DNA of 64,000 nucleotides from Bradyrhizobium oligotrophicum S58 (GCF_000344805.1 NC_020453.1:4621001-4685000); one strand, 5' to 3'. Counted from the stretch's first letter, positions 34,303 through 43,355 are shown. The notes: a model not told the origin generated them from the sequence alone. A program made the numbers and translations.

Positions 34303-35646
34303 TTACTGCCCGACCGGATCATCACCCGACGTGCGGATCTTGATGCCGTGCTCCCGCGCGTAGGCCGTCGACGACTTCTCGATGATCGGCCGCAGCGCCG
34401 CCCAGTCCGGCGAGATCCAGTCGGAGACGACCTTCCACCTGGCGCCGTCCCATTGCTGGAAGGTCACGCGGCCGTTGCCCTCGTGATTGTCCCAGGTGAC
34501 GTTGATCGAGTGGAACAGGCCCTTGGCGCCGAGCGCTTCCACGCGCGCCGGATCGAGCTGCAGGTGCTCGAAGCCCCAGCGGACCTCGTCGCCGGTCAGG
34601 GTCCGCTTGCCGAACTTCTCCTGCGCGATGCGGACCGCCTCGACGTTGAGGATGCCATTCACGATGCCGAGATTGTGGTAGACGCTGCCGATCCGCTTCT
34701 TGTCGTCGAGATTGCCCTTGCCGGCGCCGTAGACGGTCTTGATCACCTCCTGCAGCACCGGGTATTCGGCGCCGGAGGCCTGGGTGGTGATCGCGACATA
34801 GCCCTTGGCGGCATCACCGGCCGGGATCACGTCCTCTTCCGAGTTGGACCAGACGTTGCCGATGATGTGGTCGACCGGGAAGCCTGTCTTCTGCGCGGTC
34901 TTCAGCGCCACCGGGTTCATCACGCCCCAGCCGCGCAGCACGACATAATCGGCCTTGGCGCGACGGATCGACAGCCATTGCGACTGCTGCTCGTTGCCGG
35001 GATGCGGCACCTCGATCTGCTCGAGCTCGAAGCCGTATTTGTCCGCGAGCAGCTTGTAGATCGGGATCGTCTCCTTGCCGTAAGGAGAGCCGTGATAGAG
35101 CACGACGAGCTTCTTGCCCTTCAGCTTCTCAGCACCACCCTCGCGGTTGGCAATGTAGTTCACGATGCCCGAGGTCTCGCTGTAGGGATTGAGCAGCAGC
35201 GGGAAGACGTAAGGGAACACGCGACCATCGGTGGAGTCCGTGCGGCCGTGGTTGATCGTGATCAGCGGCACCTTGTCCTTGCCGATGCGATCGATCATCG
35301 CATAGGCGATGCCGACCGAGAGCGGATTCCAGGCGGCCACGCCGGGCCGGCTCTTCAGCCGCTCATAGACCTCGACGCCGCGCTCGACCTCGTACTGGGT
35401 CTCGCCCTCGTCCCAGGTCAGCTTGACGCCATTGACGCCGCCGTCGCGGATGTTGATGAGGTTGAGATAGTCGATGAAGCCGCCGAAGAAGCAGGTGCCG
35501 CCGGCCGCATAGGGGCCGACGCGATAGCTCTGCAGCGGAAAGAACTGCTCGTCGGCTTTCGCCGGCAGGCTGGTCGCCAGCCCCAAGGCAAGCGCCGCCC
35601 CCAAGGATAGCTTCAAGGCCAGCTTCGCACGTCTGAACGTCGTCAT
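34303..35646 (-). CDS. LIV-type periplasmic substrate-binding protein
   Basis: 447 residues, longer than the ~370-400 of typical LivK. Signal peptide of about 31 residues (ending SLPAKADE). Type I periplasmic-binding fold: YAAGGTCFFGGFIDYLNLIN, LKSRPGVAAWNPLSVGIAYA, KKLVVLYHGSPYGKETIPIY, and DYVVLRGWGVMNPVALKTAQ. The GTCFFGG near the N-terminus carries a Cys; the ligand-binding Ser/Thr residues of LivK are not clearly conserved. It captures the substrate for LivHM. Gap of 24 bases after livM. Some relatives of this subgroup serve urea, amides or aromatic compounds, so the substrate is open. Confidence 0.86.
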   Translation of the reverse strand: MTTFRRAKLALKLSLGAALALGLATSLPAKADEQFFPLQSYRVGPYAAGGTCFFGGFIDYLNLINIRDGGVNGVKLTWDEGETQYEVERGVEVYERLKSRPGVAAWNPLSVGIAYAMIDRIGKDKVPLITINHGRTDSTDGRVFPYVFPLLLNPYSETSGIVNYIANREGGAEKLKGKKLVVLYHGSPYGKETIPIYKLLADKYGFELEQIEVPHPGNEQQSQWLSIRRAKADYVVLRGWGVMNPVALKTAQKTGFPVDHIIGNVWSNSEEDVIPAGDAAKGYVAITTQASGAEYPVLQEVIKTVYGAGKGNLDDKKRIGSVYHNLGIVNGILNVEAVRIAQEKFGKRTLTGDEVRWGFEHLQLDPARVEALGAKGLFHSINVTWDNHEGNGRVTFQQWDGARWKVVSDWISPDWAALRPIIEKSSTAYAREHGIKIRTSGDDPVGQ

Positions 35647-35670
35647 CAGGATCTCCTTCTGGTGGGTGTT

Positions 35671-36726
35671 TCAGGTCTGGGATGAACGGAAGCGGCGCAG
35701 CGCGCGCGTGGCACGATCGACGAGGGCGATCAGGCCGCGCGGCTCGGCGATCAGGACGGCAATGATCAGCGCGCCGATGACGATGCGCTGGCTCATTTCG
35801 AGCACGCCGGAATCGAACACGCTGCCGAGCACCGCGGCCCCGAGCCGCGACAGCAGCAGGGGAAAGGCGACGATGAAGGCCGCGCCGACGAAGGCGCCGC
35901 GCAGCGACGCCAGCCCACCGATGATGATGATGAACAGGATCTGGAACGAGCGGTCGAGATTGAAGCCGGCCGGCTCGACCGTGCGCAAGTAGGCGAATGC
36001 CCAGAGCACGCCGGCGACACCGATCAGGAACGACGAGAACCCGAAGGCGAGCAGCTTGGTACGCAAGAGCGGCACGCCGATCACCTTGGCTGCGACCTCG
36101 TGGTCGCGCACCGCGATGAAGTTGCGCCCGGTCTGCGAGGCCAGCAGCCGCGCCGTCAGCGCGGTGGCGATCGCCACGACCGAGAGCGAGAACACATAGC
36201 GGCCGGTCGCCGAGGTGAAGGTCAGGCTGCCCACACGAAGCACCGGCGCGTCGATCACGCCCGACGCATTGTCGTTGGAGAACCAGCCGAACTTGGTCAG
36301 CGCCCACTGCACGAAGAACTGCGCGGCCAAGGTCGAGACCGCGAGATAGAAGCCGCGCAGCCGCAGGCTGGGCAGGCCGAAGATGATGCCGATCGCAGCT
36401 GCGATGCCGCCGGCCAGCACGATGTCGGCGAGGAGCGGCAGTTCCGGCAATCTCAAGTTGAGATCGTAGGCCGCATAAGCGCCGACCGCGAGGAACGCCG
36501 CCGACCCCAGCGACACCTGGCCGGCATAGCCGGTGAGCACGTTGAGGCCGACGGCCGCGAGCGCCAGCGCGAGGAACGGCGTCAGCACCGCGTCCATCAG
36601 ATAGTCCGAGCCGACCAGCGGCACGATGATGTAGCCGAGCCCAAGCAGCAGGACGATGCCGAGCGCATTGGCATTCAACAGCGACGACCGCGCCGGTGCC
36701 GGGACGATGTCAGTGATCGTGGTCAT
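35671..36726 (-). CDS. livM: LIV-type ABC transporter permease (LivM-like)
   Basis: 351 residues, ATG at 36726 overlapping the livH stop (TGATG). About ten membrane segments, with the family motif GLNVLTGYAGQVSLGSAAFL near residues 60-79 and the cytoplasmic EAA-like loop containing FIAVRDHEVAAKVIGVPLL. The C-terminal region IIIIGGLASLRGAFVGAAFI is typical of LivM. It forms the permease pair with LivH. The longer frame upstream lies within livH and is not used. Confidence 0.9.
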   Translation of the reverse strand: MTTITDIVPAPARSSLLNANALGIVLLLGLGYIIVPLVGSDYLMDAVLTPFLALALAAVGLNVLTGYAGQVSLGSAAFLAVGAYAAYDLNLRLPELPLLADIVLAGGIAAAIGIIFGLPSLRLRGFYLAVSTLAAQFFVQWALTKFGWFSNDNASGVIDAPVLRVGSLTFTSATGRYVFSLSVVAIATALTARLLASQTGRNFIAVRDHEVAAKVIGVPLLRTKLLAFGFSSFLIGVAGVLWAFAYLRTVEPAGFNLDRSFQILFIIIIGGLASLRGAFVGAAFIVAFPLLLSRLGAAVLGSVFDSGVLEMSQRIVIGALIIAVLIAEPRGLIALVDRATRALRRFRSSQT

Positions 36727-37616
36727 CACACCCGCTCCACCAGCTTCTGGCCGAACAGGCCGGACGGACGCACCAGGAGCAGCGCCAGCGCCACGACATA
36801 GGCCGCCCAGGCCTCGATGCCGCCGCCGAAGAACGGCCCGACATAGACCTCCGCCAGCTTCTCGATGGCGCCGATCAACAGCCCGCCGACGATCGCGCCG
36901 GTGATGGAATCGAAGCCGCCGAGCACCAGCACCGGCAGCGCCTTCAGCACCACCAGGGACAGCGAGAACTGCACGCCGAGCCGCGCGCCCCACAGCAGAC
37001 CCGCCACCAGCGCGACGATGCCGGCGGCCGTCCACACTGAAGCCCACACAAGCGGCAGCCGCAGCCCGACCGCGAGCGCGGCGAACTGATCATCGGCGAC
37101 GGCGCGGAACGCGAGCCCGGTGCGGGTGTAGCGGAAGAACAGCGTGAACAGCGCGACCATGCTGCCGGCGACTGCGGCCGCGAACAGGTCGAAGCGGCTG
37201 ATGAACACGCCGCCGATGTCGAACGGGATGTCGCTGACGCCGATCTCCAGCCCATGCACCTGGGTGCCCCACAGCAGCTGCGCGGCGCCCTCGATGACGT
37301 AGGACAGGCCGAGCGTGGCCATGAACAGCGTGATCGGCGGCTGGTTGATCAGCGGCCGCAGCACGGCGCGCTCGATGGTGATGCCGAGCGCCACCATGAT
37401 AGCGAGCGTGGCGAGCAGCGCCAGCGCGAACGGCGTACCGCGCTCGACCAGGCTGACGAAGGTCAGCGCCGCGAACAGCAGCATCGCGCCTTGCGCGAAA
37501 TTGAGCACGCCCGAGGTCTTGTAGATCAGCACGAAGCCGATCGCGACCAGCGAGTACATCACCCCGGAGAGCAGCCCGCCGAGCAGCACTTCGACGAGAA
37601 ACTGATAGTCGAACAT
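36726..37616 (-). CDS. livH: LIV-type ABC transporter permease (LivH-like)
   Basis: 296 residues, about eight membrane segments. Landmarks are GLLSGVMYSLVAIGFVLIYK, SGVLNFAQGAMLLFAALTF near the N-terminus, the loop TGLAFRAVADDQFAALAVGL, and VLGGFDSITGAIVGGLLIGA near the C-terminus. The ATG overlaps the livG stop by one base, and the stop overlaps the livM start, so the three genes are translationally coupled. It is one half of the transmembrane channel. Confidence 0.92.
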   Translation of the reverse strand: MFDYQFLVEVLLGGLLSGVMYSLVAIGFVLIYKTSGVLNFAQGAMLLFAALTFVSLVERGTPFALALLATLAIMVALGITIERAVLRPLINQPPITLFMATLGLSYVIEGAAQLLWGTQVHGLEIGVSDIPFDIGGVFISRFDLFAAAVAGSMVALFTLFFRYTRTGLAFRAVADDQFAALAVGLRLPLVWASVWTAAGIVALVAGLLWGARLGVQFSLSLVVLKALPVLVLGGFDSITGAIVGGLLIGAIEKLAEVYVGPFFGGGIEAWAAYVVALALLLVRPSGLFGQKLVERV

Positions 37617-38533
37617 CAGATCGCGAGCTCCGTTTCGTCCTCATGGGCGACGCCGAGATAGGCGTCGATGACCGCCTGGTTGGCGCGGATCTCGGCGGGC
37701 GGCCCGTCGGCGATCTTGCGTCCGTAGTCGAGCACGGCGATGTGGTCGGAGAGCTCCATGACGATGCCAATGTCGTGCTCGATCAGCACGATGGTGGTGC
37801 CGTAGCGGTCGCGCGCGCCGCGTACGTGCTGCGCCAGTTCCTGCTTCTCGCTCACGGTCACCCCGGCGAACGGCTCATCGAGTAGCAGGAGTTTTGGACG
37901 TGCCACCAGCGCACGCGCCAGCTCGACCCGCTTCTGCAGGCCGTAAGGCAGGGTGCCGGCGATGCGATCCCTGATGTCGCCGAGATGCAGGAAGCCGATC
38001 ACCTCCTCGGCCGCGGCGCGGTTCTCAGCCTCGATCCGCCGCGCCAGCGGCGAGCCGACGAGCTGGCGGATGAAGCCGGCACGGACGCGGTGCGCCAGCC
38101 CCATCAGCACGTTGTCGAACACCGAGAGCCCCTTGAACAAGGCAAGGTTCTGGAAGGTCCGGGCGACGCCGTGGTGCGCGAGGCTCGCCGTCGGCACCTG
38201 GCGGAACGCGTGATCGCCGAACCACACCTCGCCCTGGTCCGCCCGATAGAGCCCACTGATCACGTTCAGCAGCGAGCTCTTGCCGGCGCCGTTGGGGCCG
38301 ATCACCGCCCGGATCTCGCCTTGCGCGACGTCGAGATCGACATCGCGCAAGGCAGCAAGTCCGCCGAACGACAGCGAGATGTTGGCGAGCCTGAGCACCG
38401 CACGCGGAGCATCCGCATCAGAGCGAGCCGGCACGCCCGCCGGCTCTACAGCAAGCACCTGGCGTGCCGTCCCCGGAGCCCATGTCTCCAGGGCCAGCAC
38501 GTCCAGCGATGTGGTGAGGCCGCTCAACAGCAT
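37616..38533 (-). CDS. livG: LIV-type ABC transporter ATPase (LivG-like)
   Basis: 305 residues including an N-terminal extension of about 45 residues before the ATPase core, longer than normal LivG (about 255). Walker A is GPNGAGKSS, the LivG-type signature is LPYGLQKRVELARAL, and Walker B is LLLLDEPFAGV, with IEHDIGIVMELSDHIAVLDY for the switch region. An alternative, shorter start inside the extension is possible. Ten bases follow the sfnG stop, and one base overlaps livH. Partner of LivF in energising the permease. Confidence 0.9.
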   Translation of the reverse strand: MLLSGLTTSLDVLALETWAPGTARQVLAVEPAGVPARSDADAPRAVLRLANISLSFGGLAALRDVDLDVAQGEIRAVIGPNGAGKSSLLNVISGLYRADQGEVWFGDHAFRQVPTASLAHHGVARTFQNLALFKGLSVFDNVLMGLAHRVRAGFIRQLVGSPLARRIEAENRAAAEEVIGFLHLGDIRDRIAGTLPYGLQKRVELARALVARPKLLLLDEPFAGVTVSEKQELAQHVRGARDRYGTTIVLIEHDIGIVMELSDHIAVLDYGRKIADGPPAEIRANQAVIDAYLGVAHEDETELAI

Positions 38534-38543
38534 CGTGCCCGCC

Positions 38544-39650
38544 CTACTCGGCCGCCTGCAGGCCAGCCTTGGTCTGAACCTTGGCTTCGAGCTCGCGCAC
38601 CAGCGGGATCACGTGCTTGCCGAAATAGGCGACCTCCTCCTGGAAGTGCAGGAAGCCGAGCAGCACCAGATCGACGCCGACCTGCTTGAGCGCGACGATG
38701 CGCTCGGCGATCTGCAAGGGCGTGCCGATCAAATTGGTCTTGAAGCCATCATTGTACTGGACGAGATCCTCGAAGGTCGATTTGGCCCAATTGCCCTCGC
38801 GCTCCGGCGAGGCCTTGCCGGCATTCGCCACCTCATGGGCAAAGGCATGGACGGCGTCGGGGTTGGCGTGATCGATGATCTCCTTGAGCACGGCCTGCGC
38901 CTCGGCTTCGGTGTCGCGCGCGATCGCGAACGCATTGACGCCGATCTTCACGGAATGATTGTTGGCCTTCGCCTTGGCCCTGATGTCGTCGACCTGCGCC
39001 TGGATGCCCTCGACCGAGTTGCCGTTGGTGAAGTACCAGTCGGAGACACGCGAGGCCATGTCGCGGGCCGCACGCGAGCTGCCGCCCTGGAAGATCTCGG
39101 GCTGCGGGTCGATCGGCTTCGGCTTCAGCGTGTAGTTCGTGAAGCGATAGAAGTCGCCGCGAAGATTGAAATTGTCCTCGGTCCAGATCCCCCGGAGAGC
39201 ACGAATGAACTCCTCCGAGCGGCGGTAGCGCTCGTCGTGGTCGAGCCAGGGCTCGCCGATCGCCGTGAACTCGCCGCGGAACCAGCCACTGACGATGTTG
39301 ACCGCCACGCGGCCCTCGGTGAGATGGTTGATGGTGGCGATCTGCTTGGCGACGACGGCGGGATGCCAGGGGCCAGGCAGGATCGCCGCAATCACCTTCA
39401 GCGTCGTGGTCGCTTCGAGCAGCGCGTGGCTGAACGACACCGATTCATGCTGATATTCGGCGCCGTAGCCGGCCGTAAAACGAATCTGGCTGAGTGCATA
39501 GTCGAAGCCGCTGGCCTCGGCGATCTGCGCCAGCTTCTTGTTGTAGCCGATGTCCCAGCTCGTGCGCTGCGCGATGTTGGAGATCACGAGACCGCCCGAC
39601 ACGTTGGGCACCCAATAGGCGAACTTGATGGACGAGTCCTTGGCCGTCAT
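38544..39650 (-). CDS. sfnG: FMNH2-dependent dimethyl sulfone monooxygenase (SfnG-like)
   Basis: 368 residues, ATG at 39650 with GAGG upstream; the longer frame is not needed. Luciferase-like (LLM-class) TIM-barrel flavin enzyme. The sequence closely follows Pseudomonas SfnG as I remember it: FAYWVPNVSGGLVISNI at the N-terminus, QIRFTAGYGAEYQHESVSFS, IVSGWFRGEFTAIGEPWLDH, and FKTNLIGTPLQIAERIVALK. SfnG converts dimethyl sulfone to methanesulfinate using FMNH2 from a separate reductase. It is the first gene of a seven-gene operon with a LIV transporter and an SfnB-like flavoprotein. The upstream 1.5 kb is gene-free. Confidence 0.88.
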   Translation of the reverse strand: MTAKDSSIKFAYWVPNVSGGLVISNIAQRTSWDIGYNKKLAQIAEASGFDYALSQIRFTAGYGAEYQHESVSFSHALLEATTTLKVIAAILPGPWHPAVVAKQIATINHLTEGRVAVNIVSGWFRGEFTAIGEPWLDHDERYRRSEEFIRALRGIWTEDNFNLRGDFYRFTNYTLKPKPIDPQPEIFQGGSSRAARDMASRVSDWYFTNGNSVEGIQAQVDDIRAKAKANNHSVKIGVNAFAIARDTEAEAQAVLKEIIDHANPDAVHAFAHEVANAGKASPEREGNWAKSTFEDLVQYNDGFKTNLIGTPLQIAERIVALKQVGVDLVLLGFLHFQEEVAYFGKHVIPLVRELEAKVQTKAGLQAAE

Positions 39651-40617
39651 ATGCTTTCCTCGTTTGTCTTGCTGGTCACGAATGTCCGCCCCGCCTTGAT
39701 GAGGACGGCAGACAGCGTCTGCGCTGCCGGCCCGGCAGCACATGTTTGCTTGCATCGCGATTTCGCGTGATGAGCAGGCAACGCCCGCCGATGTCGCGGC
39801 GTCCAGGCGCCGCTTTCGTCAGATCAATGGATCAACAGAACCGGGCGCAGACCGTGCGCAACAGGCTTCCATTCATGCGCAGAGCCGCATCACTGGAGCG
39901 ATTGCCATTGTTGCCGATCATGCAAATCCCCTCTGTCAATCACCATCGACCGACGCATGAAGTGTCGCAGAGAAGCGCTGGGGCAGCGAGTCCAAGACCG
40001 TCTCTTTTTGAACGTGGCGGTAAAAGCGTCTTCCGTAGTTGCGCGGGATGCGGATTATTTTTGCTGCCGATCATCTTCAGTTCCGCCGGCCAGAACATCT
40101 TTCGGCCTGCGAACTAATAGAAGCCAGATCGCGCGACGAAGGCACCCGGTCTGACAGACAACTCATCGATAGAGAAAAAGACCGCTGCCCGTCGGGCAAA
40201 TCAGCACGGATTCTTCTGGGACCGGCGAACATCCGGAGGTTGAATGGTCTGAAATCGCGATGCGCGCAAAAACGATTTTCTCCTGATGCATCAAGCTGAT
40301 TTGGCCTGTCCAGTCCCGCAGGCAAAAATATTCCGCTTTTCCTAACTCGCGATCGATGCTCTTGTCGCGTCATCTTCCGCTCGCAAGAGGGACGTATCGC
40401 GGTCGTCACGGACGTGGAGCGGGAGGAGCGGTGGACGCGATGGCAGCGCAGCGCATCTTGCGCCGACGAACGCTGTCGTCGCGTACGGTCAAGTCGCGTG
40501 GTCCTGGCATCCCGACGCTGATGCCCCCGCGGTGGCGCGCCCAAAGCGCGTCATCGTGCACGGTGACCAGAAAGCCCGGCGCACCGGGGAGCACGCGAAG
40601 CAGCCGTTAAGATCATC

Positions 40618-40721
40618 GCGCGGGGAATGCCGGTTGTCGGCTGAACCTGTGGTGACTGCCGCCTGCTTTTTTTCTGCAGGCGGGCCATGGGTTGCGGCCA
40701 GCAGCCCGGCATTCCCCGCGC
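40618..40721. repeat. Long inverted repeat with internal hairpin
   Basis: GCGCGGGGAATGCCGG (40618-40633) and CCGGCATTCCCCGCGC (40706-40721) are a perfect 16-bp inverted pair. Inside it, CCGCCTGC (40659-40666) and GCAGGCGG (40676-40683) form a second perfect hairpin with a T-rich 9-base loop. I recall similar elements dispersed in Bradyrhizobium genomes; this cannot be checked here. Confidence 0.75.
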
Positions 40722-40821
40722 CCTCTGTTATTCGGGGGGCAAGACGAACGGATCACTCGGGCGCTCTGCGCAGCGAGAGCGCGAAGGCATGCGTGCAGCA
40801 GCGTTTCCATAAACTCAGTGT

Positions 40822-40856
40822 CATTCCGGGGCGCGCGCAGCGCGAGCCCCGGAATG
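40822..40856. repeat. Inverted repeat CATTCCGGGGC / GCCCCGGAATG
   Basis: Perfect 11-bp arms with a 13-base GC-rich loop. The pattern (GTCATTCCGGGGCGCG) is one I associate with abundant short palindromic elements of Bradyrhizobium. Confidence 0.7.
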
Positions 40857-40948
40857 CCGCTGAGGCGAGATGGCGCCCCACTCACCGCTGTCATGCCCCG
40901 CCCCCGGGTCTCGCCTTCGGCGAGCCCAAGGACAGGCTCCGGCGGGGT

Positions 40949-41001
40949 ATCCAGTACGCCGCGGCCCCTCGGACAACCACGACTGCCTCGGCGTACTGGA
41001 T
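40949..41001. repeat. Inverted repeat ATCCAGTACGCCG / CGGCGTACTGGAT
   Basis: Perfect 13-bp arms separated by 27 bases, immediately after the previous element. The arms GTATCCAGTACGCCG and CGGCGTACTGGATCGCCCG match a dispersed Bradyrhizobium repeat I remember; probably one composite element with its neighbour. Confidence 0.7.
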
Positions 41002-41166
41002 CGCCCGGTCCCGTCTTGGCCTGGCGGCTTTGACGCGGCGGGGGATGCGAGGGCGCGCCGCAGCTTCAGCGAAGGCGGCAAGCCGGGCGACGACACCGAA
41101 TGTGAAGCGAGCGAACGTTCAACACGAGCAGCGGCCCTACATGGCAGGTGCCTCAGACCAGGTCCC

Positions 41167-41424
41167 TCACAACAGCTTCGCACTCACGAACAGCGTGCGC
41201 ACCGCGTTGGTGGCCTGCACGGTCATGATCGCATGGTCGGCCGCGTCCTGCAGGGCCGCCATCGCCTGGTCGTGCAGCGACTTGAACTCCATCCATTCGA
41301 CGGAGTTGAGACTGGTGAGGAACTGATGGGCCTGCCCGACCGTCGAAATCACGAGCGGCTTGCCATTCACCTTGATGTTGAAGGTGGTACGCAGACGCGT
41401 TTCCGAGCTTGCGGGATCATTCAT
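41167..41424 (-). CDS. Small DUF982-like protein
   Basis: 85 residues, ATG at 41424 with AGGTCCTC upstream. The pattern FNIKVNGKPLVISTVGQAHQ, FLTSLNSVEWMEFKSLHDQA, MAALQDAADHAIMTVQATNA, FVSAKLL follows the layout of DUF982: a short beta pair, then a helix over a tryptophan and a C-terminal helix. The match is loose. DUF982 proteins are common, small and uncharacterised in Rhizobiales. It lies 66 bases downstream of the DUF2778 gene on the same strand and could be co-transcribed. Confidence 0.65.
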   Translation of the reverse strand: MNDPASSETRLRTTFNIKVNGKPLVISTVGQAHQFLTSLNSVEWMEFKSLHDQAMAALQDAADHAIMTVQATNAVRTLFVSAKLL

Positions 41425-41490
41425 GAGGACCTTCCGGAAGATGCGACTGACGTCGCCGCCGGGGTCGCGCACGGGACCAGCAACACAACG

Positions 41491-42534
41491 TCACTCGGTC
41501 TTTTGCGCGGTCCGCGTCGGGGTATCAGCCTCGAGCCCGATGACGACGACGAGTCGGTTGAACTCGCCGTCATCATACGCCTTCAGGAAGCGATCGTAAT
41601 TCTTGATCGACACGCAGCCGTTCGAGTCGCCCTCCGGACCCAGCATATAGGGGTGGGTGAGAAGGCCGCTGCGGCCGAGGGTCGATCCGTCCACCACGTT
41701 CATGCGCAGGGCGCGCACGCCGTGAAACGGCCTTTCGCGTGGCTTGAGATCGTAGGTGGCGGGCGGCGTCGCGCCGACCATGCGCTGATTGACGTGCTCG
41801 GGGTCGTCACGCAGGCTGCCCATCCCGGAATGGGCTTCGAGCCCGATACCGGAGGGCAGATAGACCATCTTTGCCTTGATGTCGTAGACTGCGGTCTTGT
41901 CGTAGCCGAGCGCCCCGAGATCGATGCCGGAACGCACGACGCCGCTGTCAGGTCCGAGCGAAGCGAGCTTGGTCGGGTTCGGCAGCAGGTCCGACAGCTT
42001 CTGCAGGATCGAGCGATCGTCGACGCGCCCGACGGCTTCCGTCGCACTGGCCGAGACCAGGCTGGTCGGCAGGTTGGCCACGGACGGCCGCGGCCGCGGC
42101 AGCGGCACGCCGGGGGCGGGCATCGTGACCGAGCTTCCCTCCGTGAGCATCGGCCGCCAGTCGCTGTTGTTGGGGTCGCGCGCGCCTGCATCGCGCGATT
42201 CCATGCCCTTCACCAGCGCGGCCCGGGCATCGAGCAGCTGGCGGTCGATGCCGCCGCGGAGTGCGAATCGGTCGAGCGCGCGGACGGCGTCTTTTTCCGA
42301 ATAGGCAGAGGCCGAGGCCGAGGCCGGCGCGAACCGTGTCTCGAACGTCATGGACGGCGTGGCGGCTGGCGGCAACGCTGCGGCCGCACTGGGCACAGAA
42401 TCGCTGCTGGCAGCGATCCATGCAGAAGCGCCCGCTGCGATCGCGAGTGCTGCAAGCACGAGCGCGATCGCTTCGGAGCGCCCGAAGCGGCCATGCGACA
42501 ACAGAACGTCTACGCTTGCTTCACTGGAAGCCAT
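41491..42534 (-). CDS. DUF2778 (Tlde1/L,D-transpeptidase-like) exported protein
   Basis: 347 residues, ATG at 42534 with CGGGGACG upstream; a longer frame is not supported. N-terminal anchor AIALVLAALAIAAGASAWIA at about 22-41, then about 180 residues of Ala/Pro-rich linker. The C-terminal DUF2778 domain has YDIKAKMVYLPSGIGLEAHS, RMNVVDGSTLGRSGLLTHPY, and the catalytic-type SNGCVSIKNYDRF with the His and Cys expected for an L,D-transpeptidase-like fold. Tlde1 members are type VI effectors acting on peptidoglycan, but no secretion or immunity genes are beside it. A housekeeping cell-wall role is likelier. Confidence 0.82.
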   Translation of the reverse strand: MASSEASVDVLLSHGRFGRSEAIALVLAALAIAAGASAWIAASSDSVPSAAAALPPAATPSMTFETRFAPASASASAYSEKDAVRALDRFALRGGIDRQLLDARAALVKGMESRDAGARDPNNSDWRPMLTEGSSVTMPAPGVPLPRPRPSVANLPTSLVSASATEAVGRVDDRSILQKLSDLLPNPTKLASLGPDSGVVRSGIDLGALGYDKTAVYDIKAKMVYLPSGIGLEAHSGMGSLRDDPEHVNQRMVGATPPATYDLKPRERPFHGVRALRMNVVDGSTLGRSGLLTHPYMLGPEGDSNGCVSIKNYDRFLKAYDDGEFNRLVVVIGLEADTPTRTAQKTE

Positions 42535-42760
42535 CACGTCCCCGATATACCCCCCTCTTCGGACCACCCGCAGAAGGCGTCCGACCCCAAGGGGTACGAT
42601 TCGACCCGTCATGACATAGGATGGCAAGAGTGCGGCATAATCTAGACAAAGGCCAGCACGGATTGCTCGGGGCAGCTTTATTCCCGGCGCCGCCAAAGAT
42701 ACGGCCACGGCACTCGCGCAAACCGAATTACCGATCATGCTCAATCGGTTGGAGGAAAAC

Positions 42761-43192
42761 ATGAACCTGGAAGCTGATCCCCTTGGCCGATTTGTCGACG
42801 CACAGAATTCGATTTATTCGCGCGTGACCGCCGAACTTGCGGCCGGACACAAACAAAGCCACTGGATGTGGTTCATCTTTCCGCAGGTCGAGGGGCTCGG
42901 CACCTCGGTCATGGCGCAGCGCTACGCCATCCGCTCCGGCGCGGAGGCTGAGGCCTTCCTCGCCCATCCCGTGCTCGGGCCGCGCCTTCTCGAATGCACG
43001 CGCCTCGTGCTCGCCGTGCGGGACAAGTCGCTGCGCGAGATCCTGGGCTCGCCCGACGATGTCAAATTCCGATCCTGCATGACGCTGTTCGATGCGGTCC
43101 GGCCGGATGCGGAGTTCGCAATGGCGCTCGATCGCTATTGCGACGGCAAGCGCGACCAGGCGACGTTGGCGTTTCTGCGCCGCGCCGGATGA
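42761..43192 (+). CDS. DUF1810 protein
   Basis: 143 residues, ATG at 42761 preceded by GGAGGAAAAC. DUF1810 landmarks are FVDAQNSIYSRVTAELAAGH near the N-terminus, SHWMWFIFPQVEGLGTSVMA, YAIRSGAEAEAFLAHPVLGP, and FDAVRPDAEFAMALDRYCDG near the end. The family is small, cytoplasmic and widespread; its function is not established. It is divergent from the DUF2778 gene with 226 bases between. Confidence 0.88.
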   Translation: MNLEADPLGRFVDAQNSIYSRVTAELAAGHKQSHWMWFIFPQVEGLGTSVMAQRYAIRSGAEAEAFLAHPVLGPRLLECTRLVLAVRDKSLREILGSPDDVKFRSCMTLFDAVRPDAEFAMALDRYCDGKRDQATLAFLRRAG

Positions 43193-43355
43193 CGCTGCAG
43201 CGCACATCGGCGGCGCCGGTAGCATGCTGATGGTGTCACGCGCGACCAGCGCCTTATTTCGGGTGATAGGCCAAGGATAGGTCAAGGCGAAACTTGATCG
43301 CGCCAAGATTTGAGGCTCCCATCCGCCGCATTGTTCGTCCCAAGGAGACACGCTC

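Larger units (their letters stand above)
39651..41166. other. Gene-free, repeat-rich region upstream of sfnG
   Basis: 1.5 kb with no convincing gene. I saw no sigma-54 site (TGGCAC-N5-TTGC) for sfnG on the minus strand. The right-hand part, from about 40610, holds three inverted-repeat elements listed separately. The left part, 39651-40600, shows nothing else that I recognise. Confidence 0.55.

Noticed and set aside
40077..40544. 155-codon minus-strand frame in the repeat-rich region
   Set aside because: Arg/Ser-rich translation with no ribosome-binding site; no support as a gene.
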